From Perkinsus olseni (lineage: Eukaryota > Perkinsozoa > Perkinsida > Perkinsidae): 64,000 bases of DNA. Every line of letters starts with the position of its first letter. Position 1 is the first letter of the stretch. The translations under genes were made by a program, and so were the position numbers. Shown here one piece after another: positions 32,391 through 42,432 of the stretch. The notes beneath the pieces were generated by a model that ran no database searches, was not told the DNA's origin, and saw nothing but the letters and a program-made list of their open reading frames with translations. The stretch covers positions 1 through 64,000 of the forward strand of contig JABANP010000271.1 in the NCBI GenBank assembly GCA_013115135.1. Direction: 5' to 3'.

Positions 32391-33356
32391 TCAGTGCGTG
32401 CTTCTGGCATCCAACACATGCTTGAAATAGGGATATGATGATGATAAGTGTTGAAAGTTCCCAAGGGAATGCGCACAAACTTTGTGCTCTTTGTGCCACA
32501 AAGGGCAAATGCACACAAAGAGCAAATACTCACAAGCAGGGAGTGCACACAAAGAGTAAGTGTCTGTAGCAACCTTGGGATTTATGGTACGCAGAAGCAA
32601 TGAAGGTAGTTGTTTACTGTGGTGCACACGCACCGACCCGTAGGCATCGTTACCGACTTCGATGTTCCCGACATCTCGTTGAATTCCAGTCTCCTGTTCG
32701 CGTGATCGCGTGAGATCACGGCGTCTTCGTGCGCTGTCTTGACTAACCTGTCTACCACAGAGAAGCCGTCGTTTCTTCGCGATTTGCAATAGCGCCAGAG
32801 AGTTGCTTTTGGACGCGGCCTGCGGCCTCAGTGCTGCGGCAGACATTCTTTTCAGGGGTCCTGAGACAGGGCAACTGGCGTCGTACATTGTTGTATATCG
32901 GATATACAACAATGTACGACGCCAGTTGCCCTGTCTCCTATATCCTACTAGTATATATACTATATCCTCGGGCACGCAAGGGCCTCTCACTGAGAACGTC
33001 CCTCGCAAGATCAAACGAGGGGCATCCAGCTTGGAATCTAGGAAATCGGGGTCTTTAGTACCGCATATACATTCTGACGTTATATTCTTCGTTGTAGTCT
33101 TCAATTTATAAACCTCGAAAAGTTTAGGTTGCGAAATGAGATTATAGGAATTGAGTGCACCGGTGTCCCGGGAAACTGTCCCCTGCATTCGCAGGGCCAG
33201 GCCGCGTACGCAGGAAACTTGAAGTCCCACGAGAACGCAGAGATTCATTGAAAATCCGGATGCTAAGTCACTCAGCTGAGTCTTGTTAATTCGGGTCTGA
33301 TGTGGTAGTGCCCTCGTTGGGCTTTCGAAGGGAGCCTGACAGGACCGGCAAGTCAT
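32391..33356 (-). CDS. Long open frame of uncertain reality, 321 aa
   Basis: The frame is unusually long but spans a perfect 75-bp palindrome at 32863-32937, so that part of the protein would be encoded by a hairpin. Internally, a Met at about residue 37 begins a possible signal peptide, and the following 65 residues (with LFEVYKLKTTTKN and ILRGTF) look protein-like. The C-terminal half is rich in Cys, His and Leu without a recognisable pattern. It may be a real secreted-protein 5' part that runs by chance into open non-coding sequence. Confidence 0.3.
   Translation of the reverse strand: MTCRSCQAPFESPTRALPHQTRINKTQLSDLASGFSMNLCVLVGLQVSCVRGLALRMQGTVSRDTGALNSYNLISQPKLFEVYKLKTTTKNITSECICGTKDPDFLDSKLDAPRLILRGTFSVRGPCVPEDIVYILVGYRRQGNWRRTLLYIRYTTMYDASCPVSGPLKRMSAAALRPQAASKSNSLALLQIAKKRRLLCGRQVSQDSARRRRDLTRSREQETGIQRDVGNIEVGNDAYGSVRVHHSKQLPSLLLRTINPKVATDTYSLCALPACEYLLFVCICPLWHKEHKVCAHSLGNFQHLSSSYPYFKHVLDARSTH
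32863..32937. repeat. Perfect 75-bp palindrome, 37-bp arms, one-base centre
   Basis: Arms 32863-32899 and 32901-32937 are exact reverse complements around a single G. Each arm starts or ends with GAGACAGGGCAACTGG or its complement. It is the longest palindrome in the window. Confidence 0.98.
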
Positions 33357-33484
33357 CGAGGGTTGTCAAACTGCTTACTGATGTGACGCCAGTGCCGTCT
33401 CCCTTGGCATTGAACAGTGATTGGTTTCCGGAGATTTGCTGTTAGGAGGTAGTTGATTATCCAATCAGAGTTAATCGTATCAAA

Positions 33485-33823
33485 ATGATGGCCTTCTTCG
33501 TTGTGAGGGTCCTGTTCGTCATGAGCGTTACCGCAGCTGTTCAAGACGGTGACATTGATCCCAAGAGCAAGGAAGAATTCCGCTCCCCCATTGTGCAGGA
33601 TGTCGCTGCTACTGGCCATCACCATTTCGACGACAACGCCGTCACGAGCGGTTCGGAGAGTTACCTGCTGCCCGGCCCGGTCGACGAAGTCTCGTCCGAC
33701 AATCCGAAACTGCAAGACATCTCCTGCGACTGGTGTCAGTTCTGCAGTGATATCGCGTTCGCCTCGGGCTCTTGTGTGATCACTGAGGTTATATGCGATG
33801 ATGACTGCTCTTCGTGTTGCTAA
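33485..33823 (+). CDS. Small secreted acidic, cysteine-tailed protein, 112 aa
   Basis: A complete single-exon frame starts with a signal peptide (residues 1-18, ending SVTAAV). An acidic, Asp/Glu/Ser-rich middle follows, then a C-terminus with eight cysteines, ending CDWCQFC and CDDDCSSCC. The opposite strand also has an open frame of 120 codons without a leader, so the choice rests on the signal peptide and the cysteine pattern. No known peptide family was recognised. The clustered cysteines suggest disulfide bonding or metal binding outside the cell (inference). Confidence 0.5.
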   Translation: MMAFFVVRVLFVMSVTAAVQDGDIDPKSKEEFRSPIVQDVAATGHHHFDDNAVTSGSESYLLPGPVDEVSSDNPKLQDISCDWCQFCSDIAFASGSCVITEVICDDDCSSCC

Positions 33824-34132
33824 AGTCCGAAGACTGGCTGCCCTCTAGAATATGAACGATTCTAGCAGCCCGCTCATCACTTATCCGGTCAAGAGATGCT
33901 TCTACATCATTGTGATGATTCCGATTATGGGAAGGTATTTTCACTTATTCATTGGTCGATCGTCATCATATACTCCGTCGAGCGGATCATTTTCAGGCAA
34001 CACACGGTAAGGTTCAGCTGGGAAACTTGCCTGTTTCCCGGGCTGATATCTCATTGCATCATTTGGATTGTTGCAAACCTGGTCCCGATAAACACGGCCA
34101 ATACTTTTTCGTGACGTTCACTATGAAGTTCA

Positions 34133-34585
34133 TGAACTTTTTCTGGGGTTCTCTGGCCTATCTTCTCTCCATTAACCTGACGCATCGAGGCGTCTCCACT
34201 CGACTCGGGTCTTGTTGTGTTCCCTAAGAGCGAGTTGTCCGGAGTTACCGTCAATTGTATGAGCATGTGCAAGGGCAACCCACGACATGATATAGTATAC
34301 CCGATATACCTCCGAGATACAACCATCGCCATCAGCCGATTACACCGTCCTTGAATGCGATGGTGGTTCTCAGTAAGAACCTCTAGAAGTCCGAGTGAGT
34401 ACTTCTTACTCGTATGGCCTCTACCACCGTCGGTGGTAGAGAGGATTCACGCGATGAGTTCACTCAGTCCGAGCGGTGGCCCACCAGCTTGGACTGGAGT
34501 CATTAAGAAAGACTACGTCAGTGAGAGCTTCTCATGTACAAGGGCCATCAGCTATGCTCTGCCTGTGAGGGCGCTTCAATACTAG
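34133..34585 (+). pseudogene. Secreted-protein remnant with signal peptide
   Basis: It starts with an ATG followed by a hydrophobic leader (MKFMNFFWGSLAYLLSI). The frame stops at about 34226, but a second frame continues with a protein-like segment (SGVTVNCMSMCKGNP), and the last frame ends at 34585. A perfect palindrome (34419-34441, CTCTACCACCG arms) lies inside. It is either a decayed gene or a gene with short introns that I could not place. Confidence 0.35.
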
Positions 34586-34599
34586 CAACGCCTCCGCTT

Positions 34600-35062
34600 T
34601 TCGTCTACCTAGGTCATGCATGATGAGGGCTTATGAAGTTCTGAGGTTTAAGACGGTTGAAAGGCGTAGCTACGCCTTTTCAACATCTAGTTCGACAATG
34701 GAACCATCAAGTTCGCCGAGGCGAGCGAAGTGAGTTGTACGAATCTGAAAGAGCAGGGATACCTATTCCGGAATTGAAAGTTCTACGTGCGGAATAGGCT
34801 ATTCGCGCGTAGATTTCAATTCCATGAGTAAAGCTTTCGAATCCGCACGTTGGTCCTTCGTAAGTTCAATTTCGACACGATGGGACGTTCAATTTCGAAA
34901 CAAAGGAATTTCAAAGTCACATTCGAACTTTCAATATTCGTGGCCGGTCCTCGGTCCTCAGGATTTTTCGAGGCTCTGGGAAATTCAACTTCGCAAATGG
35001 GATGTTCGATTTCGATAAGACGCTTACTGTCACTAAGCTTCTTATCATGCTCTGCGTCATCG
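34600..35062. other. Spacer with a TTCGATTTCGA-like degenerate repeat
   Basis: Segments of the type GTTCAATTTCGA and GTTCGATTTCGA recur irregularly from 34860 to 35015. An imperfect hairpin, GTTGAAAGGCGTA with TACGCCTTTTCAAC, lies at 34656-34684. No gene. Confidence 0.45.
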
Positions 35063-35560
35063 CACTATCCTCGCTGTTCCTGAGCGTCTCCTAGCTCTCG
35101 ACGACGGCTACTACTGTGGGTTGTATGGCGAGCAGATCATCGGCCCGATCACTCTATACGCTTGCATGGCGGTCGGCCCGACCGGGTCGGAGTATAATAC
35201 AAACGGCAAGGAGAAAGTAGAGATCAATTATGAGTTTTTTTCCACAGGGTGAATATTGCGGTAACCTCTGATGTTGTATTTGATGGTGATAAGATGATTC
35301 TGAAACGTGACGGTAAGGAGGAGGGTCCCGACCTGTTCCCTTACTTGGATGTCAAAGGTCAACTTCAAGACCTCCTGTGATCGTTCTGAGAGGTGGTTAT
35401 CGTGGAACTTAAGGATGGATCGAATCCTAGTCTCAATCTCACCAAGCAGGGTTGTACAGTTCCTCCCGGAGTTCGAGCCAGTTGCGGTGTCCCTGGCGCA
35501 AGGCGACTTGAAAGAGACCGTCCGCGGGAAGGTGCGTACACTGGAGAGGCTTACTTGTCT
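35063..35560 (+). pseudogene. Frameshifted paralogue of the 28279 secreted YCG-family gene
   Basis: Read in three shifting plus-strand frames: ALDDGYYCGLYGEQIIGPI (about 35095-35155), then DVVFDGDKMILKRDGKEEGP (about 35265-35325), then NLTKQGCTVPPGVRASCGVP (about 35435-35495). Each aligns in order with the intact protein at 28279-28965 (YDGRYCG, DKIILKRHGKEEG, PPKGVKATC). A hydrophobic leader precedes it (about 35050-35090) in a frame that stops at TAG. At least two frameshifts and one stop make it non-functional unless spliced. Downstream it runs into the GGGAAATTTCCC-type sequence at 35586. Confidence 0.75.
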
Positions 35561-35585
35561 CCCGGCTACCAGGGTTTGCCCACTG

Positions 35586-35670
35586 GGAAAATGGGAAATT
35601 TTTCCCCAGGGGAATTTCGGGAAATATTTCCCTTGGGGAAAAAATCCCGGGTTTTTCCCTGGGAAATGAT
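35586..35670. repeat. TTTCCC/GGGAAA palindromic-word cluster, copy 1
   Basis: About 85 bp are made of overlapping GGGAAATTT, TTTCCC and CCCGGG words that can fold back on themselves. Similar clusters lie at 36490-36585, 39262-39345 and 40268-40300 (about 60-90 bp apart from the short last one). Confidence 0.8.
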
Positions 35671-35683
35671 GTGTTTGGCCTCC

Positions 35684-36420
35684 CTAGGCAGTTTGTTGAT
35701 GCACTAGATACGCACGTGGAAGAATGGATGGAGAGTGAGGCAATAGCGACGACGATATGACAGCTGTGCTAGGTTTGAACTCATAAGGTGCATCCGCGCG
35801 TGAATGAGTGCGGTACACATCGGCTTCTGACACCTCTAGCGGGTTGTACGGTGCTTCCGGGAAGACTGCTTCCTGATGATAATGAGGTATGAGCAAACTT
35901 TCGATGAGTTCACATTCCATCCGACTCGGTGTCTAACCGAGGGTACTGAATAGCGTTGTCCTCCTCGGATGGGAGCCGGAACGTCGTTGTTCGTTGACCT
36001 CGAGCCCTTGAGCTGGGGTACATATCAGCTTCCGACACCTCTAGCGAGGCCATACAATGCTTCCTGGTGACGAGTAAAGGTCTTAGCGAATTATACCAAG
36101 TACAACACGACGCATAATAAAAGCTCCTATTGAGGCTATAAGAAAATTCTGGCTGAGTTCGCAGCCCGTCAGATTTGGAGGCTGACCGAACGGCATTGCC
36201 GAGGCATTGCCGAAAGTTCAGTTCAACGCGTTCAACGCGGTTGTTTGTTGACTTCGCTCCCTGGTGCCGGGGGTGAACCCAGTAGGGTACATATCCGCTT
36301 TCGACACCCCTAGCAGGGCATACAGTGGTTCCTGGTGATAGTGACGTACAGACAAACTCTCGATAACTTCACCGTCTGGCCGACTCGGTGGCTAAGCGAG
36401 GGTAGCTAACGGGATTGCCG
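35684..36420. repeat. Three degenerate direct repeats, probably decayed gene fragments
   Basis: The phrase TACA(C/T)ATC-GCTT(C/T)-GACACC-CTAGC recurs at about 35813, 36015 and 36290, each followed by GCTTCC(T/G)GGTGA or a variant. A downstream block with CCGACTCGGTG-CTAA-CGAGGGTA follows two of the copies (35925 and 36375). On the minus strand the block can read EVSEADVY and GVSKADMY, suggesting that a short coding unit was duplicated. All frames are broken. Confidence 0.6.
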
Positions 36421-36489
36421 AGTTTATATAGAAGTCAAAAGTTCCGGCTCGGAAGTCCCCACCGGAGCTGGGGGCACGTCCGGCACTGC

Positions 36490-36585
36490 TTCAGACTCGC
36501 CGGAATTTTTCCGGGGAATTGGGGAAAGGGAAATATCCGGGAAATTCCCTTTCCCGGAAATACTCAGAGTTTTTCCCAGTTTGGG
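36490..36585. repeat. TTTCCC/GGGAAA palindromic-word cluster, copy 2
   Basis: Dense GGGAAA, TTTCCCGG and CCGGAAA words as in copy 1, flanked upstream by GCCGGAATTTTTCC. Confidence 0.8.
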
Positions 36586-36646
36586 CAAACCCTGCCGGCT
36601 ACGACCCCAACCGCACGAGGACCAATCATGATAAGATGTCATTTTT

Positions 36647-36945
36647 TTGTGGATGACGCAATTCCACCTCCTCATGCGGGGGGTGTACTTGTATGATTCA
36701 CACACCTTCCGTTGGGACGCTACTGGCACCACCTTGATCATTGGGGAAGTGAACAACTACGGAGAACTGCCATTGGCGATTGGAGGCAGGTATCTTGAGG
36801 GATCGAAGAGTGTTATTGAGGTCAAAGGGTACCTCACGCTACGACAGCCTTGCCGATCTGATCTACTACTTCCCTCCTGATTCGGATCTGCCTTTTTATA
36901 ACCGGTTACCCTTCTCTCTTGTTGTTGTTGTTGCGGTAACCTAGA
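36647..36945 (+). pseudogene. Fragment of an unidentified protein-coding gene
   Basis: A plus-strand segment reads like protein (FRWDATGTTLIIGEVNNYGE, then GGRYLEGSKSVIEVKG). After a shift or splice near 36835 it continues in another frame (SRYDSLADLIYYFPPDSDLP). There is no start or leader in frame. The antisense frame of 130 codons (36757-37149) looks less protein-like. It could be an exon pair of a secreted-family gene whose 5' end was lost into the GGGAAATTTCCC cluster. Confidence 0.4.
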
Positions 36946-37251
36946 AGCTGAACGAAGTTCGGGGGCTTGAATTTTGAACATCTTCGACATTTTTCTTGAG
37001 CCGCAGCGTCCTCGCCCAAGCTGCTTCATAATGCGAAAGACTACCAATCTCAGCCGAATATGGATAAGATAATATACGGCTAACCGTATCAAATGGAAAC
37101 CCAACCAAGACAGACATCTGTACAGTATAACGACACAAGCGAAGCGCATCGTTCAAGGAGCGTTCAAGCTAGCCGAAGTAACCTGTAGACCACAGTAGAT
37201 TCCATATCGTAGTTCTTAGCAAGAAGGTCGACAACTACTCTAATACCATCA

Positions 37252-37533
37252 TCAATTCCAGGTTTCCCACAGTATATACAAACCCCCTTCTGACTTCAGA
37301 TCCGAATTACTCGAAAAGGAATTAAGGTATTGGGTTACCCTAACATCCTCTTTCCCACGCAGATATACCTCCTCAACCCGAACTTCTTCAACCTGCGGAC
37401 TCTCCTTCGCATTCGACTCTTGTAGGATCTGGTGCACGAGAGATTCGCGCGATTCTCCACACAAATCTGGCAACCAATCACCGTATCCTACATCATACAT
37501 ATCCGATACAAACAAATGAGGCAAGGTACGCAA
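37252..37533 (-). CDS. Coding fragment, acidic, unknown function
   Basis: A minus-strand frame of 93 codons reads like protein throughout (DVGYGDWLPDLCGESRESLV, then acidic VEEVRVEEVYL). It probably belongs to a spliced gene with neighbouring minus-strand fragments at 37857-38190 and beyond, but I could not fix the junctions. No family recognised. Confidence 0.4.
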   Translation of the reverse strand: MRTLPHLFVSDMYDVGYGDWLPDLCGESRESLVHQILQESNAKESPQVEEVRVEEVYLRGKEDVRVTQYLNSFSSNSDLKSEGGLYILWETWN

Positions 37534-37856
37534 CCCTCGTCCTTAACTTGAGTAATACCATTTCCCCAAGGGTAACATATGGGTTAAAAGTCTTTACGAC
37601 CAAATGTATTTTTGTGTACAGGACGTAAGTTTCGCCCCCTCTTCTTCGATATCATGGTACACTCCATGGATACTGCCGCCATTCTTCTCTATGAGCAAAC
37701 AGACATCAGCAAGGGCAACGCCATGAGGTCAGTTGCGATCTTCTTTGCCCACGATAATGACCTGCGGAACCTTCCATAAACCAGCGTAGAGCACCATAGA
37801 CCACCTATAGTACGACTCTTAACACCAGTGTACTTTGAAATGATACAAACCAAACG

Positions 37857-38190
37857 TCATGTAGCCCAGGTATCCAAAGGGTAACCGTGGCATGAGTATA
37901 ATATACGAGTCACAGTGTTTTCGTCCATTTCGAAATGTTGACAGGCATAAACCACGAAAGAAAGTGCTGTCATAGGTTGCCCAGCTTCTCCACACTTGAA
38001 ACATACTCCATCAAGATACATAGGCTCGGCTTCTTCAAGTTTCAGTCTCCATTGGTTGCAGTCCTTGTCCTCAATGTATCTCGGAAACCTTGGCAATCGG
38101 GCCGACGCATCAAGATCCTTCTCACCAACATTTCGGGTACACCAATCCCAATCACCCGGTGTATAATAGGGATGTTCACGACTCGTACAC
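37857..38190 (-). CDS. Coding fragment with clustered cysteines, unknown function
   Basis: The C-terminal about 100 codons of a minus-strand frame are protein-like (DCNQWRLKLEEAEPMYLDGV, then CFKCGEAGQP and FEMDENTVTRILYSCHGYPL). The C-x2-C pair and later Cys/His could bind zinc, but the spacing fits no finger that I recognise. The N-terminal part of the same frame (above 38190) is translation of a tandem array and is not real. Confidence 0.4.
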
Positions 38191-38302
38191 CGAAAACTCG
38201 TACATTTTCGACTCATGTCTCGAATACTCGTACACCTTCGACTCGTACACCAAATACCCGTACACTGAGGATTCGTGCACGGAAAACTCATACACAAGTT
38301 TT
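38168..38302. repeat. ACTCGTACAC minisatellite, left inverted arm
   Basis: Degenerate units of 15-18 bp around ACTCGTACAC(C/T) repeat about eight times. The same word in the opposite orientation forms the array at 38592-38800. Confidence 0.85.
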
Positions 38303-38397
38303 AAGGCAAGTCGCGGAGCCGCTCCGCGACATGCCTAAAAAATTCTCGCGCCGGCTCCGCCGCCTCTACTTGACCATTTATCTCCTCCCTGTCATGC

Positions 38398-38468
38398 CGG
38401 GCCTGTACATAAGATCGAACCCGCGACCTTCAGAATGGTAACCCGTTACCTTAACCTCCACACCACTT
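38398..38468 (-). other. tRNA-like relic between inverted arrays
   Basis: The minus strand has GGAGGTTAAGG (A-box-like), an anticodon-arm-like GGTTACCATTCTGAAGG and a good B box, CGCGGGTTCGATCTT, at normal spacing. The stems are imperfect. It lies in the 290-bp core flanked by the two inverted minisatellite arms. Confidence 0.5.
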
Positions 38469-38591
38469 ACACTATTGAATATTTGCTCACAGAGTGGCGC
38501 AAACAATTCGCTCTCTATAGACAATTGTACTTCCTTCGCTTCGCCATTGCTCTCAGCGCGCGGCCCAAAAATGCGACTCAAGCAGCATAGT

Positions 38592-38800
38592 GTACGAGTC
38601 GTGCTCGTGTACGAGTTGACGATGTACGAGTTTTATGTGTATGGGTTTTTACGTGTATGAGTTTTTATGTGTACGAGTATTATGTGTACGAGCTTTAAGT
38701 GTACGAAACGACGGTGTACGGATCAAAGGGGTGAACGAGCATTCAGTGTACGAGTCGTGTACGAAATGAAAGTGTACGAGTTTTCGGTGTACGAGTCGTG
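38592..38800. repeat. GTGTACGAGT minisatellite, right inverted arm
   Basis: About a dozen degenerate units around GTGTACGAGT form the inverse complement of the 38168-38302 array. Together they make a large stem-loop-capable structure of about 630 bp. Confidence 0.88.
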
Positions 38801-39261
38801 ATACACCCGTATAATAAGCCTCGGGAAAACACGTGCGAGTCGCACTCTGGCATCGTAGAACCAACGCTGGACAATGTGAATAACTAACGTAAAAACAACA
38901 ACAATGAGGGTCCAAGACCAACACAATCTCGAGATTCATACGAAGAGGGATTCATTTTTAAACGAGGGATATCCAATAACGGCAATCCTCTTTGACACTG
39001 CGCTCCAGGATGTCGTTTAATGGGAGAACTAGGAGACTTCTCTTCAAAAGTCCTCTTGCGTGATCCCTAAAAAGTATACTAAACATGTGATAACGCTGAG
39101 TTATACCTACTTCTTCTACCGTCTCTAGACAAGTGAGTCGTTGAGTATCCCGGAAAATAGAAGCACACCCTGATTTGACCTACAACATCACTCACCCTGG
39201 AAAGGAAAAGACTTTTGACAACCTACATTATCCCATCGGTTCTGGAGATCTCAGGGTTGTC

Positions 39262-39345
39262 GTTTTTGGGAAAAAAAGCTCGCATTTCCCGGGAAGGGAA
39301 TTTCCCGGGAATTTCGGAAAATTCGGGAAACTTTCCCCACTGTTT
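39262..39345. repeat. TTTCCC/GGGAAA palindromic-word cluster, copy 3
   Basis: CATTTCCCGGGAAGGGAATTT and following GGGAAACTTTCCCC words. The core CCCGGGAAGGGAA repeats with its complement. Confidence 0.8.
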
Positions 39346-39845
39346 TCTAACCGCCTAACGGCGGTTCGCAATATCTCGCTGTCTTCTGGACCCCGAGCTG
39401 GCACCGCAGTCCACAACACGCACATCCGTCTTGTGGCAAGACTCAAGGTATAGTCCGGACGAACAATCGTAGTCCCATTCGTAGGGATTATATTGCGCAC
39501 TTGACCAATCTCTGGCCTGTCCCACTCTGAGAGTGGCACTCTCCCAAAAGTAGTCGGAGTATCGCAGATATAGCCAATTCAAGGAAGAGCGAAAGGCGTT
39601 TAGGCGATTGCCTAAAGCAATGCTGAGAGAAGCAACAGCGGTGAGCAACTTACAGACCAGTGGTTGTAAGTTCTTTGTGGTCGGAGACCACATAGAGCTA
39701 CGGCCAATCTTGGATAGATGTCATCTATTAGATGAACTATTGGATTCGATGAGAAAAAACAGTTACATTATCTTACGAGTTGAAGACTGCCCGCTCATGC
39801 GGAAACGGTGCTCCCGAATCACTGCATCGAGGGTAATTCTCCAAG

Positions 39846-40080
39846 GAAGCATTTTCCGGGATCTGGTTTACCTGGGTAACGGTTCGGGTTTCTGGTCGCC
39901 CTGGCTAACAGTTCCGGGATCGGGTCGCCCTGTCGGGTTTCGGGAGGGGTTTCGGGTTTCCCCTTCCTGCCTTCACCCATAATTCAGGCTTTGCTCTGTT
40001 GCCTTTGCCTGCCTGTTGCACACGCGCTTCCTTGGAATTTGGGCCTTTCCCTTGGAATTTTGCCCTGCTTCGATCGTCGC
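39846..40080 (-). repeat. Dispersed repeat family R, copy 2
   Basis: It matches 9017-9166 over the AGTTCCGGGATCGGG core and flanks. The internal segment CCTGG-TAAC-GTTC is itself duplicated within this copy (about 39868 and 39900). At its end only two units (CCTTGGAATTTGGGCCTTT-type) are present, where copy 1 has about 13. Confidence 0.85.
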
Positions 40081-40425
40081 ATTTCGGGCGAGCGAGATTC
40101 TGCCCGCGCGACACGTATCGCGCGCGCCCGAAAATTATATACTACTAATTGTTCAACATTTGGAGTGCGCATGGGTATGGACTAAGCTGTATTGGTCTTC
40201 AGAGTGCTCCATTTACATAGAGGTTGAATATTTGCAACATACTCTACGCAAAAAGGCCGAAAACACGATTTTTTGGAAATTTCCCGGGGAAAACGGCCGA
40301 GAGCGTTCCCAAAGCCGACAACCCTGGGAGATCTTCAACTCCCGTCCTATCGACACACTTCAGAGAGGCAGTCATGCGAGACAACTTCAAAACCGACTTG
40401 TAACGATAAGGCGTCGCAAGGTATG

Positions 40426-40486
40426 AATCGATGGTATAGCTTATTCGAAGATTTATTAAATCTTCGAATAAGCTATACCATCGATT
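40426..40486. repeat. Perfect 61-bp palindrome, 30-bp arms, one-base centre
   Basis: Arms 40426-40455 and 40457-40486 are exact reverse complements around a single T. Each arm starts or ends with AATCGATGGTATAGC or its complement. Confidence 0.98.
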
Positions 40487-40739
40487 AATAATCGAATTCA
40501 ACATCTAGCTAATCTTCACGACACAATTGGAGAGACCAATTCAACTCAAGATCCACAAAAGTTTTGTGACAAAACTCTGGTACAGGAGAACTCCTGAAGA
40601 ATCGAGGACAGATTAAATGGCCTACATATGCGCACTTCTTGAACGCAACCAGAAAAGTAGAAATAATCTCATAGAATAAATCTCAAAAATTCTTAAGCCA
40701 TCCACAGCGATTTCTCATTCAGGATTACTTGAAGAGCTT

Positions 40740-41576
40740 TTAGAACCTAGATAAACCAAGAATTAATAATACGTTCATCTTTCTACCTGCCACTCCAAAT
40801 CGACTCCAATACTTATCCAACTTTGCTTTCTTCTCATTTTCTATTTTCTGCTTGCTTAAGGTCGCCGCTTCTTTCTTTTCTTTTTGCTCCTTAAAACGTG
40901 CTGCTGCCTCCATTTTGGCTTGTGGTGTCTGACAATCCCCGCTACCGTACCACGCTCTCCTTGAATCTCTGAGGGATGATAACAATTCTTACTCCGCACT
41001 CGCTCAAATAGTTTAACGCGATGAACCTACCTCCTCAAGTGGGTTTCATGAATGCAATCAAGCACATCCGAATCATCGTAATCGTTTCCCTGAATAACAA
41101 CTCCGTTTTCATATTTCAACACCATTTCTCCAGTAGGACCTTCAGCTACCTGAATAAAGAATTAATGTAGGATCCATTTTCCGGTCTACCTCGCCTCCAA
41201 CCAACCAATAGACGTTCTTAACGACCTCTTCAGGTGGTATCTTCATGGAACGAAAATAGTGCGACAATTCACTAGGACTTCTGTCCCATAGTGGTTTACC
41301 ATCCTCCCAACGATAGGGACGATTAGGCGGATCATTCGAAGGGGACGACATCACGTGACAATGAAATAACACACACACGTGAGACAATTGAGAGAAAAGA
41401 CAAACAAGATTATGCATCGATTTCGCGGTTGCACTACAATGATTGAAGCACTTTTCGATATCCATTGCATAATTTTTTTGTGAGCAGCGCCAGTGGCGCT
41501 GCGCCACAAACTCGTAAGAGAGCTTATCGATATATATTTCCTGCAAAACCCTTAGAAATACCTGAAATTCCGCCAA
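40740..41576 (-). CDS. Exons of a spliced gene, charged coiled-coil segment, unknown function
   Basis: Three minus-strand protein-like pieces lie close together: about 41142-41370 (with NRPYRWEDGKPLWDRSP and WLVGGEVDRKMDP), about 41037-41150 (GEMVLKYENGVVIQGNDYDD), and 40790-40945, a Lys/Glu/Ala-rich coiled coil (KEQKEKKEAATLSKQKIENE) ending GVAG before a GT donor. They are colinear and separated by AT-richer sequence, so they are probably exons of one gene. I could not assign start, stop or phase, and recognise no family. Confidence 0.45.
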
Positions 41577-41649
41577 ACTAATTAAGGAACCTTATATTGC
41601 TTGGCAACAGCCTTACCACTACGTGCTTATATCCTGAGTATCCGATATA

Positions 41650-42430
41650 CACCTATTAGTAATCCCAACCTCCTGGTCTGGTCTGGTTTAATCCAGTTTT
41701 GGAGACTCCAATGCAACTCAAGAAACCTAATCACATACACCCTCTCATAAACCACACTCAGTACCCACTCCCGTGCAACCCACACTCCAATCGTCTTCCG
41801 GATCTTAGTATTCAGTCAGGATTTCGCACCTCCGATGCAGCACCCCAGCCAAGCGAGTGGCATCTTCCGTTGCCGTTTCCACGTTGGGACCCTAGGGAGA
41901 CCAGTACACTCGTGTACCCGAGTGAACCCAGATTCTGCCCGGTCATCACCGGGACGTCTGAAACCTCTTAGCCGTCTCTCTACCATTTGGGGGTCATGGC
42001 ATGACCGTCCTGCGTTTCAAGCAACTTTGTACCACTCTCTGTGGGGGATCCCCGCTGAGACTTCCGACCTATCTCCCCGAGTATTGAAGTATTCGGGTCA
42101 TCTGGTAGTTGAAACGACCATGCACCACTACACCATTCTACCAGATGACTGTAAATTAGTCTTTCTGACAAAATTCTGCTCATGGACAATGTCTCGAAAT
42201 CCTAGAACAATGAGAAAGCTTTTACACCGGTTCTTTTAGCAATTGTTTTCTGAGCATGTCGGAATCTAATACATTTGCTTTACGCCAACTCCCGGCTAGA
42301 CAATTCCTACACAATAAACCTCAAAAGTACCTGGCTATACCCACAGGTTCTCTGAAATAACTCTAACCAATTCAACGATGCTTATAAAGGAAATATAGAG
42401 TATAATAATGCTTCAAAAATCAATGGGTGC
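41650..42430. other. Interval with competing short frames
   Basis: A plus-strand Pro/Ser-rich frame (41835-42239) and minus-strand frames overlap. Neither has a decisive signal. No repeats or RNA genes seen. Confidence 0.3.
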
Positions 42431-42432
42431 CT

